Assembly: GCA_021806225.1 (NCBI GenBank) | Contig: JAJZXW010000022.1 | Span: 1 to 53,761 of the forward strand | From: Nitrospirota bacterium | GTDB lineage: Bacteria > Nitrospirota > Leptospirillia > Leptospirillales > Leptospirillaceae | Length of the DNA stretch: 53,761 bases | Direction of reading: 5' to 3' | In this document: positions 32,017-40,986 of the stretch, piece after piece | Numbering within the stretch: position 1 is the stretch's first letter | Layout of the letters: every line of letters begins with the position of its first letter | Made by a program: the position numbers and the translations under genes | Notes under the pieces: generated by a model | The model's input: the letters and a program-made list of their open reading frames with translations, nothing else | The model's database searches: none | Told to the model about the DNA's origin: nothing

Positions 32017-33489
32017 ATGGCCTCTCTGAAATCACTCGCAACGACCAGAACGCTGGCGGGAATACTTCTTCCATCCCTCGCTCTTCTTTCCGCATGCGCC
32101 CATGCCCCCGCGTCCTCTCCTTCCGCCGGGACGGAAAAGAAAAACCCATCCCTGGGCGCAGGAACCGTTTCGCAATACCCCGTTCCGGCGATGCATACCT
32201 CCATTTTTGCGACCACGCTCTCGAATGGGTTCACCGTCTATGTGATCCCCCGTCCTGACCTTCCCCTGATCTCCTTTCGCATCGGCATTCGGGCCGGCTC
32301 CGCCGAAGATCCACCCGGAAAAGGCGGGACCGCAGCCCTCACGGCGAGCCTGTTGGGTAAAGGAACAAGGAATCATGACGCTCCCGCAATCTTCCGGATC
32401 GTCGACGGGACAGGAGGCTCCCTTGAAGCCTCCGCCGGGCGGGATTTCACGACCGTCTCGGGAGACAGCCTCTCCACGGAGACCCCCACCCTTCTCTCTC
32501 TCGCGGCGGAAATGGTGGCCAGCCCAACCTTCCCTCCTCAGGAGTTCGACCGGAAAAAGGCGAGCAGCATGGCCTCCCTCATCGACGCGGAAAGCCATCC
32601 CGGGCCCAAAGGAACCAATCTTTTCTACCGTCTTCTCTTCGGCCATGGGCCTTATGGACATCCTCCCACCGGAACCTCCGGATCCCTCGCAGGAGTGTCC
32701 CGACGTGACCTGTCGGACTTCGTGGGGGCACACTACCGTCCCGACAGGTCGCTCCTGGTTCTGGCCGGGAACCTGACGCCGAAGGAAGGGTTGGCGCTGG
32801 CCCGGAAGTACTTCGGGAGATGGGCCCCCCAAACCGCCGCGCCCCTTTCCCCCCATCACCGGATTATGGACTTCTCTCCAAAACCAGGAGTCTTTCTCGT
32901 CGACAAACCGGAACTGAGACAATCCACCGTTTTCTATGGGACCCCCGGCATTGCCCGTCAGGATCCCTCCTTCTACAACGCCCTCGTCTTCAACATGATT
33001 CTCGGAGGCACCAACACCTCCACGCTGAACCATGTCATCCGGCAAAAGCAGGGACTGGTCTACTACATCCATACCGGGCTCGACGCCGAACGCCGTCCCG
33101 GGCCCTTTCTGGTCAATTTTCAGACCCACGCCCCGAACACGAAGAAAGTCATCACGTCGATGGACAAGGTTCTCGCTGCGGCATCGAATGCGCCTCCCTC
33201 TCCCGAAAAGGTGACTGCGGTCAAGAACGAGCTGGTGGGAGGCTTCCCATTCCTGATGAACACCACATCTAAACTGGCCTCCCTCCTGCTTGTCGTCTGG
33301 AGCGACAACCTAGGGCTGACCTATTTCACCGATTATCCTGACCAGGTGAACCGCGTCACTCCCGAATCGGCACTGGCTGCCGGTCAGCACCTTCTTCACG
33401 ACAAGCCCTTCGTCACCGTCATTGTCGGACCACGCAAAACCCTGGAAAAGGTGGGGGTCAAGGGTCAGCCCCCCCCAGGCTCATTCTGA
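32017..33489 (+). CDS. M16 family protease-like lipoprotein without the zinc site
   Basis: A 490-residue protein with a lipoprotein signal: the lipobox 'LLSAC' gives a lipidated Cys27. The rest is an M16 fold, with 'LSNGFTVYVIPRPDLPLISFRIGIRAGSA' aligning to the region before HxxEH, but where the partner has HFNEH this protein has 'GGTAALTASL', so it cannot bind zinc. It keeps the C-terminal M16 domain. It probably pairs with the preceding protease as its substrate-binding half, tethering the complex to a membrane. AGGAG lies before ATG 32017, and only 62 bases separate the genes. Confidence 0.92.
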   Translation: MASLKSLATTRTLAGILLPSLALLSACAHAPASSPSAGTEKKNPSLGAGTVSQYPVPAMHTSIFATTLSNGFTVYVIPRPDLPLISFRIGIRAGSAEDPPGKGGTAALTASLLGKGTRNHDAPAIFRIVDGTGGSLEASAGRDFTTVSGDSLSTETPTLLSLAAEMVASPTFPPQEFDRKKASSMASLIDAESHPGPKGTNLFYRLLFGHGPYGHPPTGTSGSLAGVSRRDLSDFVGAHYRPDRSLLVLAGNLTPKEGLALARKYFGRWAPQTAAPLSPHHRIMDFSPKPGVFLVDKPELRQSTVFYGTPGIARQDPSFYNALVFNMILGGTNTSTLNHVIRQKQGLVYYIHTGLDAERRPGPFLVNFQTHAPNTKKVITSMDKVLAAASNAPPSPEKVTAVKNELVGGFPFLMNTTSKLASLLLVVWSDNLGLTYFTDYPDQVNRVTPESALAAGQHLLHDKPFVTVIVGPRKTLEKVGVKGQPPPGSF

Positions 33490-33496
33490 TCGAACA

Positions 33497-33523
33497 GGGG
33501 AGGGCTCTTTTTCGGCCCTCTCC
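33497..33523 (+). terminator. Hairpin after the M16 pair
   Basis: GGGGAGGGC (33497-33505) pairs with GCCCTCTCC (33515-33523) with one G-U pair; the loop contains TTTTT. It begins 7 bases after the stop. No T-run follows on the plus strand, so it may act as a barrier to decay rather than a classical terminator. Confidence 0.5.
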
Positions 33524-33702
33524 CCCCTCACACCATCATTCCCGCACAATACGGGGACGCGGACTGAAGCCGCTCGAAACAAACCCCCTTTCAACCGATG
33601 CAATCGGCCTGCAGGCGTTTCGTCCGAGCAGGGCCTCCTGCGCGTCAAAGCGAAAACGGGTTGGGGGGACCAGCTGGAAACAGAGGGAGAAGGACGGATC
33701 TG

Positions 33703-34146
33703 TTAGCGGGAAGAAAAGGAATAGAGATATCGCCAGGAGACGGGCGTTTCCGGGTCCTCGACATTGAAGAGAACCGGATTGGTACGGCCTTTCTTGTCCT
33801 GCAGTTCGAAGACGACGAGATGATAGGCGACAAATCGGACCTGGGAGCGGTGGGTGAGAACAAGAGAGCGCCCCTCTGAGACCATCGTCGGCAGAAGCGT
33901 GGAAAAATCCTTAATCCCCATTGCAGTATTGACGGTGTCGGACTCGAAGCTCCCAACGCTGGCGGATTTCTCCGAAGAGGGGGCGGAAGGGGCCGGAACG
34001 GAACGTACGCCAGCCTTCATGAGAATCTTCAGGTGGCGAAGCTGTCCCTGCAGGTTTCCGATCTGAATCTGCTCATAGGTCACGATGCCCGACGAGACAA
34101 GGAACAAAAAGAATGTTCCTCCGATCACCAGCCTCCGTTCATTCAC
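33703..34146 (-). CDS. Membrane-anchored protein of unknown function
   Basis: A 147-residue protein with one hydrophobic segment near the N-terminus (about residues 7-23, 'VIGGTFFLFLVSSGIVT'), followed by a short helix, a Ser/Pro/Ala-rich linker (about 48-65) and a folded C-terminal part with strands ('SLVLTHRSQVRFVAYHLVVFEL'). It is a bitopic protein with a periplasmic tail; I do not recognise the family. GTG 34146 was chosen because AAGGGG lies 7 bases upstream; a TTG two codons earlier has its ribosome site too close. It follows the 29-residue basic protein by 33 bases. Confidence 0.65.
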   Translation of the reverse strand: MNERRLVIGGTFFLFLVSSGIVTYEQIQIGNLQGQLRHLKILMKAGVRSVPAPSAPSSEKSASVGSFESDTVNTAMGIKDFSTLLPTMVSEGRSLVLTHRSQVRFVAYHLVVFELQDKKGRTNPVLFNVEDPETPVSWRYLYSFSSR

Positions 34147-34179
34147 GACCAATCCCCTTCCAGCCAGCTCTGACCGAAT

Positions 34180-34269
34180 TTACTTCTTCTTGTGACGGGA
34201 CTGTCTCCGAAGCTTCTTGTATTTGTGTTTCCGGATCTTCTTGCGACGCTTTTTGATGACACTCGACAT
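34180..34269 (-). CDS. 29-residue basic protein, AURKAIP1/COX24 type
   Basis: A tiny protein beginning MSSVIKKRRKKIRKHKYKK and ending in RHKKK. The pattern 'S.(I/V)KKRR.K(I/M).KHKY.K' is that of the AURKAIP1/COX24 domain, found in a mitochondrial small-subunit ribosomal protein and in very short bacterial homologues. Eighteen of 29 residues are Lys, Arg or His, so it should bind rRNA and is probably a small-subunit ribosome component. GGGAG lies 12 bases before the ATG. Below the size normally annotated. A promoter and a hairpin leader are seen upstream. Confidence 0.8.
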   Translation of the reverse strand: MSSVIKKRRKKIRKHKYKKLRRQSRHKKK

Positions 34270-34339
34270 GCGCTCGTTTTCTCCCAGGAAACCCCCCGGC
34301 CCGCCGGAAGGAGTCCTCTAACCGCCTTGAACGTTTGTT

Positions 34340-34364
34340 TGTCGCGGCAGACATATTCGCGACA
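34340..34364 (-). promoter_or_regulatory. Leader hairpin before the AURKAIP1/COX24-type gene
   Basis: TGTCGCG (34340-34346) and CGCGACA (34358-34364) form a perfect 7-bp stem with an 11-base loop within the predicted 5' leader. No T-run follows, so a protein- or ribosome-binding role is more likely than termination. Confidence 0.45.
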
Positions 34365-34393
34365 CCGATTTGGAATGAACACAACAAGTGATG

Positions 34394-34423
34394 ATCCTAA
34401 CGCACTTTCACTTCAAAAATCAA
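34394..34423 (-). promoter_or_regulatory. Candidate promoter for the AURKAIP1/COX24-type gene
   Basis: On the minus strand TTGATT (34423-34418), 18 bases, TAGGAT (34399-34394). It would give a leader of about 118 nt containing the hairpin at 34340-34364. Confidence 0.45.
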
Positions 34424-34425
34424 CG

Positions 34426-34755
34426 TCATTCCCGGTCCCTATCCCTGGGCAGGACGAGGATTTCTCCCGGGCGGAGGCGATGCTCCCGTTCACGTGCCTG
34501 ACGCTCCAGGGCGAAGGGATCTGAACGCAACGAATGAACGCGGGCCTCGAGAACACGGACACGTCCCTGAATCCGTGCGAGAGCCTGGCCCGCTTCCCGC
34601 TCCTTGAAGACATAGGAACCGAGCGGGAGAACTCCCGTTGTTCCTGACAGGAGAGCTCCCCCGGTCCAGATCCAGAGGCCGGCTCCGACAATCCAGTAGA
34701 ACCAGAGCTGACCTTTTCCCTTTTCCTGAACTCCCTTGCGCGGGGGGACTCCCAT
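34426..34755 (-). CDS. ftsB: Septum formation initiator, FtsB/DivIC type
   Basis: A 109-residue bitopic protein: a basic cytoplasmic tail, one membrane segment (about residues 18-40, 'WFYWIVGAGLWIWTGGALL'), a coiled coil (about 53-78, 'AGQALARIQGRVRVLEARVHSL') and the family ending 'DPFALERQAREREHRLRPGEILV'. FtsB works with FtsL and FtsQ to activate septal peptidoglycan synthesis. It follows enolase, a neighbourhood seen in many bacteria, with a 9-base gap and AGGAGG before ATG 34755. Confidence 0.88.
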   Translation of the reverse strand: MGVPPRKGVQEKGKGQLWFYWIVGAGLWIWTGGALLSGTTGVLPLGSYVFKEREAGQALARIQGRVRVLEARVHSLRSDPFALERQAREREHRLRPGEILVLPRDRDRE

Positions 34756-34764
34756 GGGCGCCTC

Positions 34765-36541
<1,777 letters not shown>

Positions 36542-36580
36542 GGTCTCTCCGGCGGTGAAGGAATCGGCCTTCCGGACGGA

Positions 36581-37222
36581 TCAACCGGTCAAGCCCGATC
36601 CCATTTTGAAGGAAAGAAGGCGTTTTGACCAGTGCCACTTTCCGGTGGCCGACCATCCTCCCTCCCCGACAAAGCCGATCCCTTTGGCATAGTATTCGTA
36701 AAGGTATTGGGTTGAACGCCGGCTGATCAGATCGTAGGTCAGCTTTCTCCGGACAACCCAGCAGACGAAGGTCCCGGCCGGGAGAGTGATCCTGACCTTC
36801 CCCCAGACCCGGTCGTGGATGGTGTTCTGACCGTCCTCTCCGTCCCAGCTCTCTCCCTTCCTGAACGGAAGGCGTGCCCGGACTAGCGGGGGGTGGTAAT
36901 GGAAGATCGTCTTTGAAAAGGCCGAGGTACTGGTCAATTTGACGAAGTCGCCGGTGGAAGGATCATAGGAAAATGTGGAGACGATTGTCTTCGGAGGAAA
37001 GTTCAGGTAAGCGATTTTCCTGACCACTTCGAGGTTCCGGGGAGCCGTCGCGGGGCCGGCCAAGGGCCGGATCGATTCCGCTATCCTGATCTTCCCGCCC
37101 AGTCCCTCGTAAACCTTTTCCATAGGAACGAGAGGTAGGTAGTCGAAGGGATCCTCCGAGGCCCTTGCGGGAGAGGCGGCAAAAAAGATCCCCAGCGCGA
37201 ACAAGGCAAACAAAAGACGCAT
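36581..37222 (-). CDS. Exported protein of unknown function
   Basis: A 213-residue protein with a signal peptide (residues 1-21, 'FFAASPARA'). The mature part is rich in beta strands, with 'YLNFPPKTIVSTFSYDPSTGDF', 'LPAGTFVCWVVRRKLTYDLISRR' and 'YEYYAKGIGFVGEGGW'. The PAGTF...YAKGIGFV arrangement recalls outer-membrane-associated DUF3108-like lipocalin/barrel domains, but I cannot assign a family. It lies 4 bases after gatB and 39 bases before the NapC-type gene, so it may function with that cytochrome. Confidence 0.7.
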   Translation of the reverse strand: MRLLFALFALGIFFAASPARASEDPFDYLPLVPMEKVYEGLGGKIRIAESIRPLAGPATAPRNLEVVRKIAYLNFPPKTIVSTFSYDPSTGDFVKLTSTSAFSKTIFHYHPPLVRARLPFRKGESWDGEDGQNTIHDRVWGKVRITLPAGTFVCWVVRRKLTYDLISRRSTQYLYEYYAKGIGFVGEGGWSATGKWHWSKRLLSFKMGSGLTG

Positions 37223-37226
37223 TGAA

Positions 37227-38717
37227 CTACCCTTTCAGCTTGTCCCGAAGAATCTCGTTGACCTTTTCCGGGTTGGCTTTTCCCCGGGATTTTTTCATCA
37301 CCGCTCCGACGAAAAATCCGAACAGACGGTCCTTTCCCCCTCGGTAGGACGCGACTTCTGCGGGATTCTCTGCGAGGACGCTTTCCACGAGAAGGCCCAG
37401 TTCGTCGTCTCCGGAGAGCTGCACCATGCCAAGTTCCTCGACCAGCGCGAGGGGATTTTTGTTTTCCTCGACCGCCCGACCGTAGACCTCCTTCGCCTGC
37501 GAAAAGGACAGGGAGCCCGAGAGGACCTTTCCGAGAAGAGCGACCGTGTGGCCGACGGAGGTTTCCCCTTCCAGCACCCCTTCGCCCTGTCGGTTGACCT
37601 CCCTGAGAACCTCGGAGAGGACGAAGGAGGTCCAGCGTTCCCTCGCTTTTCTGAAGGCGTCTCCGTCAGAGGAGGGGGACCGGAGAAGGGAAAGCCCCTC
37701 CTCGAAGTAGCGCGAAAGGCCCTCCTCGGCCACGAGGATCTCCGCGTCGGCGCGGGTGATTCCGATTTCCGCGCAAAAGCGTGCCACCTTTTCCTCGGGA
37801 AGCTCGGGAAGGGCGCTCCTCTCTTCCTCGACCATGGCGGGGTCGATCACGAGGGAGGGAAGATCCGGCTCGGGGAAATACCGGTAGTCGAGCGCCTCCT
37901 CCTTGCTCCGCATGGGCTTTGTCCGGCCCGAAACAGGATCGAAGAGCCGGGTTTCCTGGAGGATCTTTTCCCCCGACTCCACGGCGTCGATCTGGCGTTC
38001 GATCTCATGGAGCATGGCCTTGTGGACAAAGCGAAAGGAATTGACATTCTTGATTTCGACCCGGGTTCCGAATGTCGTGGAGCCCGGTCGGCGGATCGAG
38101 AGATTGATGTCGCAGCGGAAGGACCCCTCTTCCATGTTGCCGTCGGAGACCTTCGTCGCCCGCAAGAGCTGCCTCAGGCGCTTCAGATAGTCGACCGCCT
38201 CGTCAGGGCTCCTGATATCGGGCTCTGAAACGATCTCGAGGAGGGGAACGCCCGCACGGTTCAGATCGACATGGCTTCTGTCGGGGATCCCGGCGTGCAG
38301 GTTCTTTCCGGCATCCTCTTCGAGATGCATCCGGTGAATCCGGATCGTCCTCTCACCGGCCTCCGTCCGGATGCGGAGTCCTCCCCCGGTCAGGAGCGGT
38401 GTTGCATACTGGGAGATCTGATAACCCTTCGGCAGGTCCGGATAGAAGTAGTGTTTCCGCTCGAAGACGCTGACCGGCGACACCCGGCATCCGGCGGCCA
38501 GACCGGCCCTCAAGCCAAGGCGCACAGCCTCCCCGTTCAGTACGGGAAGGGTTCCCGGATGCCCCATGCAAACGGGGCAGACCAGGGTGTTGGGCGGGGC
38601 CCCGAAGCGGTTTTCGCAACGGCAGAAAAGCTTGGACTTTGTCAGAAGCTGGGTGTGGACCTCGAGCCCGACCACAACCTCCCACTCCCGAAGGTGCGTA
38701 TCCGACCTTCCGCTCAT
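37227..38717 (-). CDS. gatB: Asp-tRNA(Asn)/Glu-tRNA(Gln) amidotransferase subunit B
   Basis: A 496-residue kinase/tRNA-binding subunit of the GatCAB complex, which amidates misacylated Glu-tRNA(Gln) and Asp-tRNA(Asn). The N-terminal 'VVGLEVHTQLLTKSKLFCRC' and 'VCPVCMGHPGTLPVLN' with zinc-site cysteines, and 'LNRAGVPLLEIVSEPD', are characteristic; the C-terminal YqeY-like tail ends 'ANPEKVNEILRDKL'. The start at 38717 overlaps the gatA stop (ATGA). Its presence implies that glnRS and/or asnRS is missing or incomplete in the organism. Confidence 0.97.
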   Translation of the reverse strand: MSGRSDTHLREWEVVVGLEVHTQLLTKSKLFCRCENRFGAPPNTLVCPVCMGHPGTLPVLNGEAVRLGLRAGLAAGCRVSPVSVFERKHYFYPDLPKGYQISQYATPLLTGGGLRIRTEAGERTIRIHRMHLEEDAGKNLHAGIPDRSHVDLNRAGVPLLEIVSEPDIRSPDEAVDYLKRLRQLLRATKVSDGNMEEGSFRCDINLSIRRPGSTTFGTRVEIKNVNSFRFVHKAMLHEIERQIDAVESGEKILQETRLFDPVSGRTKPMRSKEEALDYRYFPEPDLPSLVIDPAMVEEERSALPELPEEKVARFCAEIGITRADAEILVAEEGLSRYFEEGLSLLRSPSSDGDAFRKARERWTSFVLSEVLREVNRQGEGVLEGETSVGHTVALLGKVLSGSLSFSQAKEVYGRAVEENKNPLALVEELGMVQLSGDDELGLLVESVLAENPAEVASYRGGKDRLFGFFVGAVMKKSRGKANPEKVNEILRDKLKG

Positions 38718-40213
38718 CGGCGACCTCCTTCGGAAAATCCGTCGGCATGACCGGCGTGAAGCTCCGGAAGGGGCATGGGGTAAAGTCCGGCAATCCGGTC
38801 CGCCATCTTGAGGAGGCGACCTTCAGACCAGGGCGGGCCGATCAGATGGGCTCCAATGGGCAACCCGTGGGAATCGATTCCCACTGGAACGGACAGAGCC
38901 GGAAGGCCGGCCAGGTTGGCCGTAATGGTGTAGACGTCGGAGAGATACATCGACAGGGGATCTCCGGTTTTCTCCCCGAAAGCGAAGGGAGGAGTGGGGG
39001 ATGTGGGGGTCAGGATCATGTCGCACCGTTCAAAGGCCTCGAGGAAGTCCCGCCTTATCAGCGCTTGCACCTTCCTGGCCTTCCGGTAAAATGCCTCCTG
39101 GTAGCCAGCCGAAAGAGCGAAGGTTCCCAGAAGGATCCGCCGCTTCACTTCATCCCCGAATCCCTGGTCCCGCGTCTCTTCGTACATCGCCCGAAGGTCG
39201 GCGGGATTTTTGACCCGGAACCCGTACCGGACCCCGTCGAACCGGGACAGGTTCGAGGAAGCCTCGGAGGTTGCGACGAGGTAGTAGACGTTGATCCCGA
39301 ATCGGGAATGTGGAAGGGTCACCGATACCTCTCGCGCTCCCTCTCCCGACAGGGCGTCCCGGAGGTCCTTGAGACGTTCCCGGATCGAGCCGTCCAGTCC
39401 CTCCCCAAAAAGCGCCTCCGGAATCCCGATCCGTGCTCCCATGACCTCCGTCGATTGGTACCCGGACCGCATTTCGGCGGGATCGCGGTCGACGGTAGTC
39501 ATGTCCAAAGGGTCCTTTCCCGACATCGCCACCAGGGCCTCCAGGGCGTCAGCCCCCGATCCGGCAAAAGGGCCGATCTGATCGAGGGAGGAGGAAAAAG
39601 CGACCAGGCCGGATCGGGAGATCCGTCCGTAGGTCGGCTTCACCCCAAGAACCCCGCAAAAGGCGGCGGGCTGCCGGATCGATCCCCCCGTATCGGATCC
39701 CAGGGAAAGCGGCGCGAGCCCCGCGGCCACCGCCGCCGCCGATCCACCCGAGGAGCCTCCGGGAACCCTGGCGGGATTCCAGGGATTCCGCGTCGGACCG
39801 AAGGCAGAATTCTCCGTGGAAGACCCCATGGCAAATTCGTCGAGGTTGGTTTTGCCCAGGACGACGACCCCGAGGGAGAGAAGACGTGCGACCGCCGTCG
39901 CCGTCCGCCGGGAGAGGTACCCCGACAGAATCCGGGAGGCACAGGTGGTCGGATAGCCTTCCATCTCGAGGTTGTCCTTGATCATGACGGGATAGCCCGT
40001 AAATGGAGAAATGGCCTTGTTGCGGACCAGGCGCGCGTCGATCTGACGGGCCCGGTTGACGGCATTCTGATTGATTGACAGACAGACATTCAGGGATGGA
40101 TTGAGCGCCTCCGTCCGCGAGAGAAAATAGCGGGTCACCTCCTCGATCGAAAACCGCCGTTCGTCGCGTCCCCGGGCAAATTCGGCGAGGGATGAAAAAA
40201 AGGGATTCTTCAC
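38714..40213 (-). CDS. gatA: Asp-tRNA(Asn)/Glu-tRNA(Gln) amidotransferase subunit A
   Basis: A 499-residue amidase-signature enzyme that releases ammonia from glutamine. The Ser-cisSer-Lys triad is in 'MIKDNLEM' (Lys), 'GSSGGSAAAVAAGL' and 'GSDTGGSIRQPAAF', all intact. It starts with GTG at 40213, overlapping the panD stop by four bases, with GGAGGGAC just upstream. Length is typical. Confidence 0.97.
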   Translation of the reverse strand: MKNPFFSSLAEFARGRDERRFSIEEVTRYFLSRTEALNPSLNVCLSINQNAVNRARQIDARLVRNKAISPFTGYPVMIKDNLEMEGYPTTCASRILSGYLSRRTATAVARLLSLGVVVLGKTNLDEFAMGSSTENSAFGPTRNPWNPARVPGGSSGGSAAAVAAGLAPLSLGSDTGGSIRQPAAFCGVLGVKPTYGRISRSGLVAFSSSLDQIGPFAGSGADALEALVAMSGKDPLDMTTVDRDPAEMRSGYQSTEVMGARIGIPEALFGEGLDGSIRERLKDLRDALSGEGAREVSVTLPHSRFGINVYYLVATSEASSNLSRFDGVRYGFRVKNPADLRAMYEETRDQGFGDEVKRRILLGTFALSAGYQEAFYRKARKVQALIRRDFLEAFERCDMILTPTSPTPPFAFGEKTGDPLSMYLSDVYTITANLAGLPALSVPVGIDSHGLPIGAHLIGPPWSEGRLLKMADRIAGLYPMPLPELHAGHADGFSEGGRR

Positions 40214-40596
40214 CGTCCCTCCCCGTTTTCAGAACCCGCCATCTTCCGGCCCTTGATCGCATTCTTCCCGTCCACCATCACGATGACGGGGCGATGATGG
40301 GGCACTTCCTCCGGAGAGAGCAAGCCGTAGGAAAAGATGATGACCCGGTCCCCGACGGCCCCTTTGCGGGCGGTCGGCCCGTTGAGACAGATGGTTCCTG
40401 AACCTTTCTTCCCCTCGATGACATAAGTGGAGAAGCGTTCCCCATTGTTGAGATTGCTGATGACCACTTCTTCGTAGGGCAGGATTCCCGCCGCTTCCAT
40501 GAGATCTGTATCGAGCGTCAGGCTCCCCTCGTATTCGAGCTCCGACTGGGTCACAGTGGCCCGATGGATCTTGGAACGCAAAAAGGATCTCAACAT
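40210..40596 (-). CDS. panD: Aspartate 1-decarboxylase proenzyme
   Basis: A 128-residue pyruvoyl enzyme making beta-alanine for pantothenate and CoA. The self-cleavage site is 'YEGSLTLD', between G24 and S25, and 'NGPTARKGAVGDRVIIFSYG' is a family signature. It lies between gatC and gatA; four bases overlap gatA and three separate it from gatC. Placement inside the gat operon is unusual and may link CoA supply with translation capacity, but this is only positional. Confidence 0.96.
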   Translation of the reverse strand: MLRSFLRSKIHRATVTQSELEYEGSLTLDTDLMEAAGILPYEEVVISNLNNGERFSTYVIEGKKGSGTICLNGPTARKGAVGDRVIIFSYGLLSPEEVPHHRPVIVMVDGKNAIKGRKMAGSENGEGR

Positions 40597-40599
40597 CTT

Positions 40600-40893
40600 T
40601 CACCGACCTTCTTCAAGAATTCGTGGGACACGAAAAAAAGAACCAGAGCGATCCGGAGCTCCCGCCAGGGCCCCCTCTGGGGAGAGGGACGGAGACGGGG
40701 TGTCCGTGGCCAGGAGGGTCGGCGAGAGGGCCGCTCCGTCCTGGCTTTCGTCCGGGATATCCACAACGGAAAGCCCTTCGACATAATTCAGAATGGCGGA
40801 GATCTCGCCTGTCATTCTGTCCGCCTCGGCCTCCGTAAGGGCAAGGGCCGAGAGCCTGGCCACATGGAGGACATCGGCTTTGGAGAGATTCAA
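40600..40893 (-). CDS. gatC: Asp-tRNA(Asn)/Glu-tRNA(Gln) amidotransferase subunit C
   Basis: A 97-residue GatC with 'DVLHVARLSALALTEAEADRMTGEISAILNYVEGLSVVD' as in the family, stabilising GatA-GatB. The C-terminal third is proline/serine-rich and less conserved. The start is TTG at 40893, with AAAGGA upstream; no ATG is available. First gene of the gat operon, behind an extended -10 promoter. Confidence 0.92.
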   Translation of the reverse strand: MNLSKADVLHVARLSALALTEAEADRMTGEISAILNYVEGLSVVDIPDESQDGAALSPTLLATDTPSPSLSPEGALAGAPDRSGSFFRVPRILEEGR

Positions 40894-40952
40894 GTGTCAC
40901 GTCCTTTCAGGTTCAAATCTGATTTCTGGAACTCCCTTCGGGAGCCCTCTTG

Positions 40953-40961
40953 ATTATAGCA
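40953..40961 (-). promoter_or_regulatory. Extended -10 promoter of the gatC-panD-gatAB operon
   Basis: On the minus strand TGCTATAAT, identical to the sequence at 16072-16080; no -35 box is recognisable. The leader is about 55 nt and contains a short CTCCC/GGGAG hairpin. Confidence 0.6.
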
Positions 40962-40986
40962 ATTTTTACCGACCCGAGGAGAGGCG

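Noticed and set aside
38639-40078. Open frame of 479 codons on the plus strand opposite gatA
   Set aside because: Shadow frame of gatA, with no family features.
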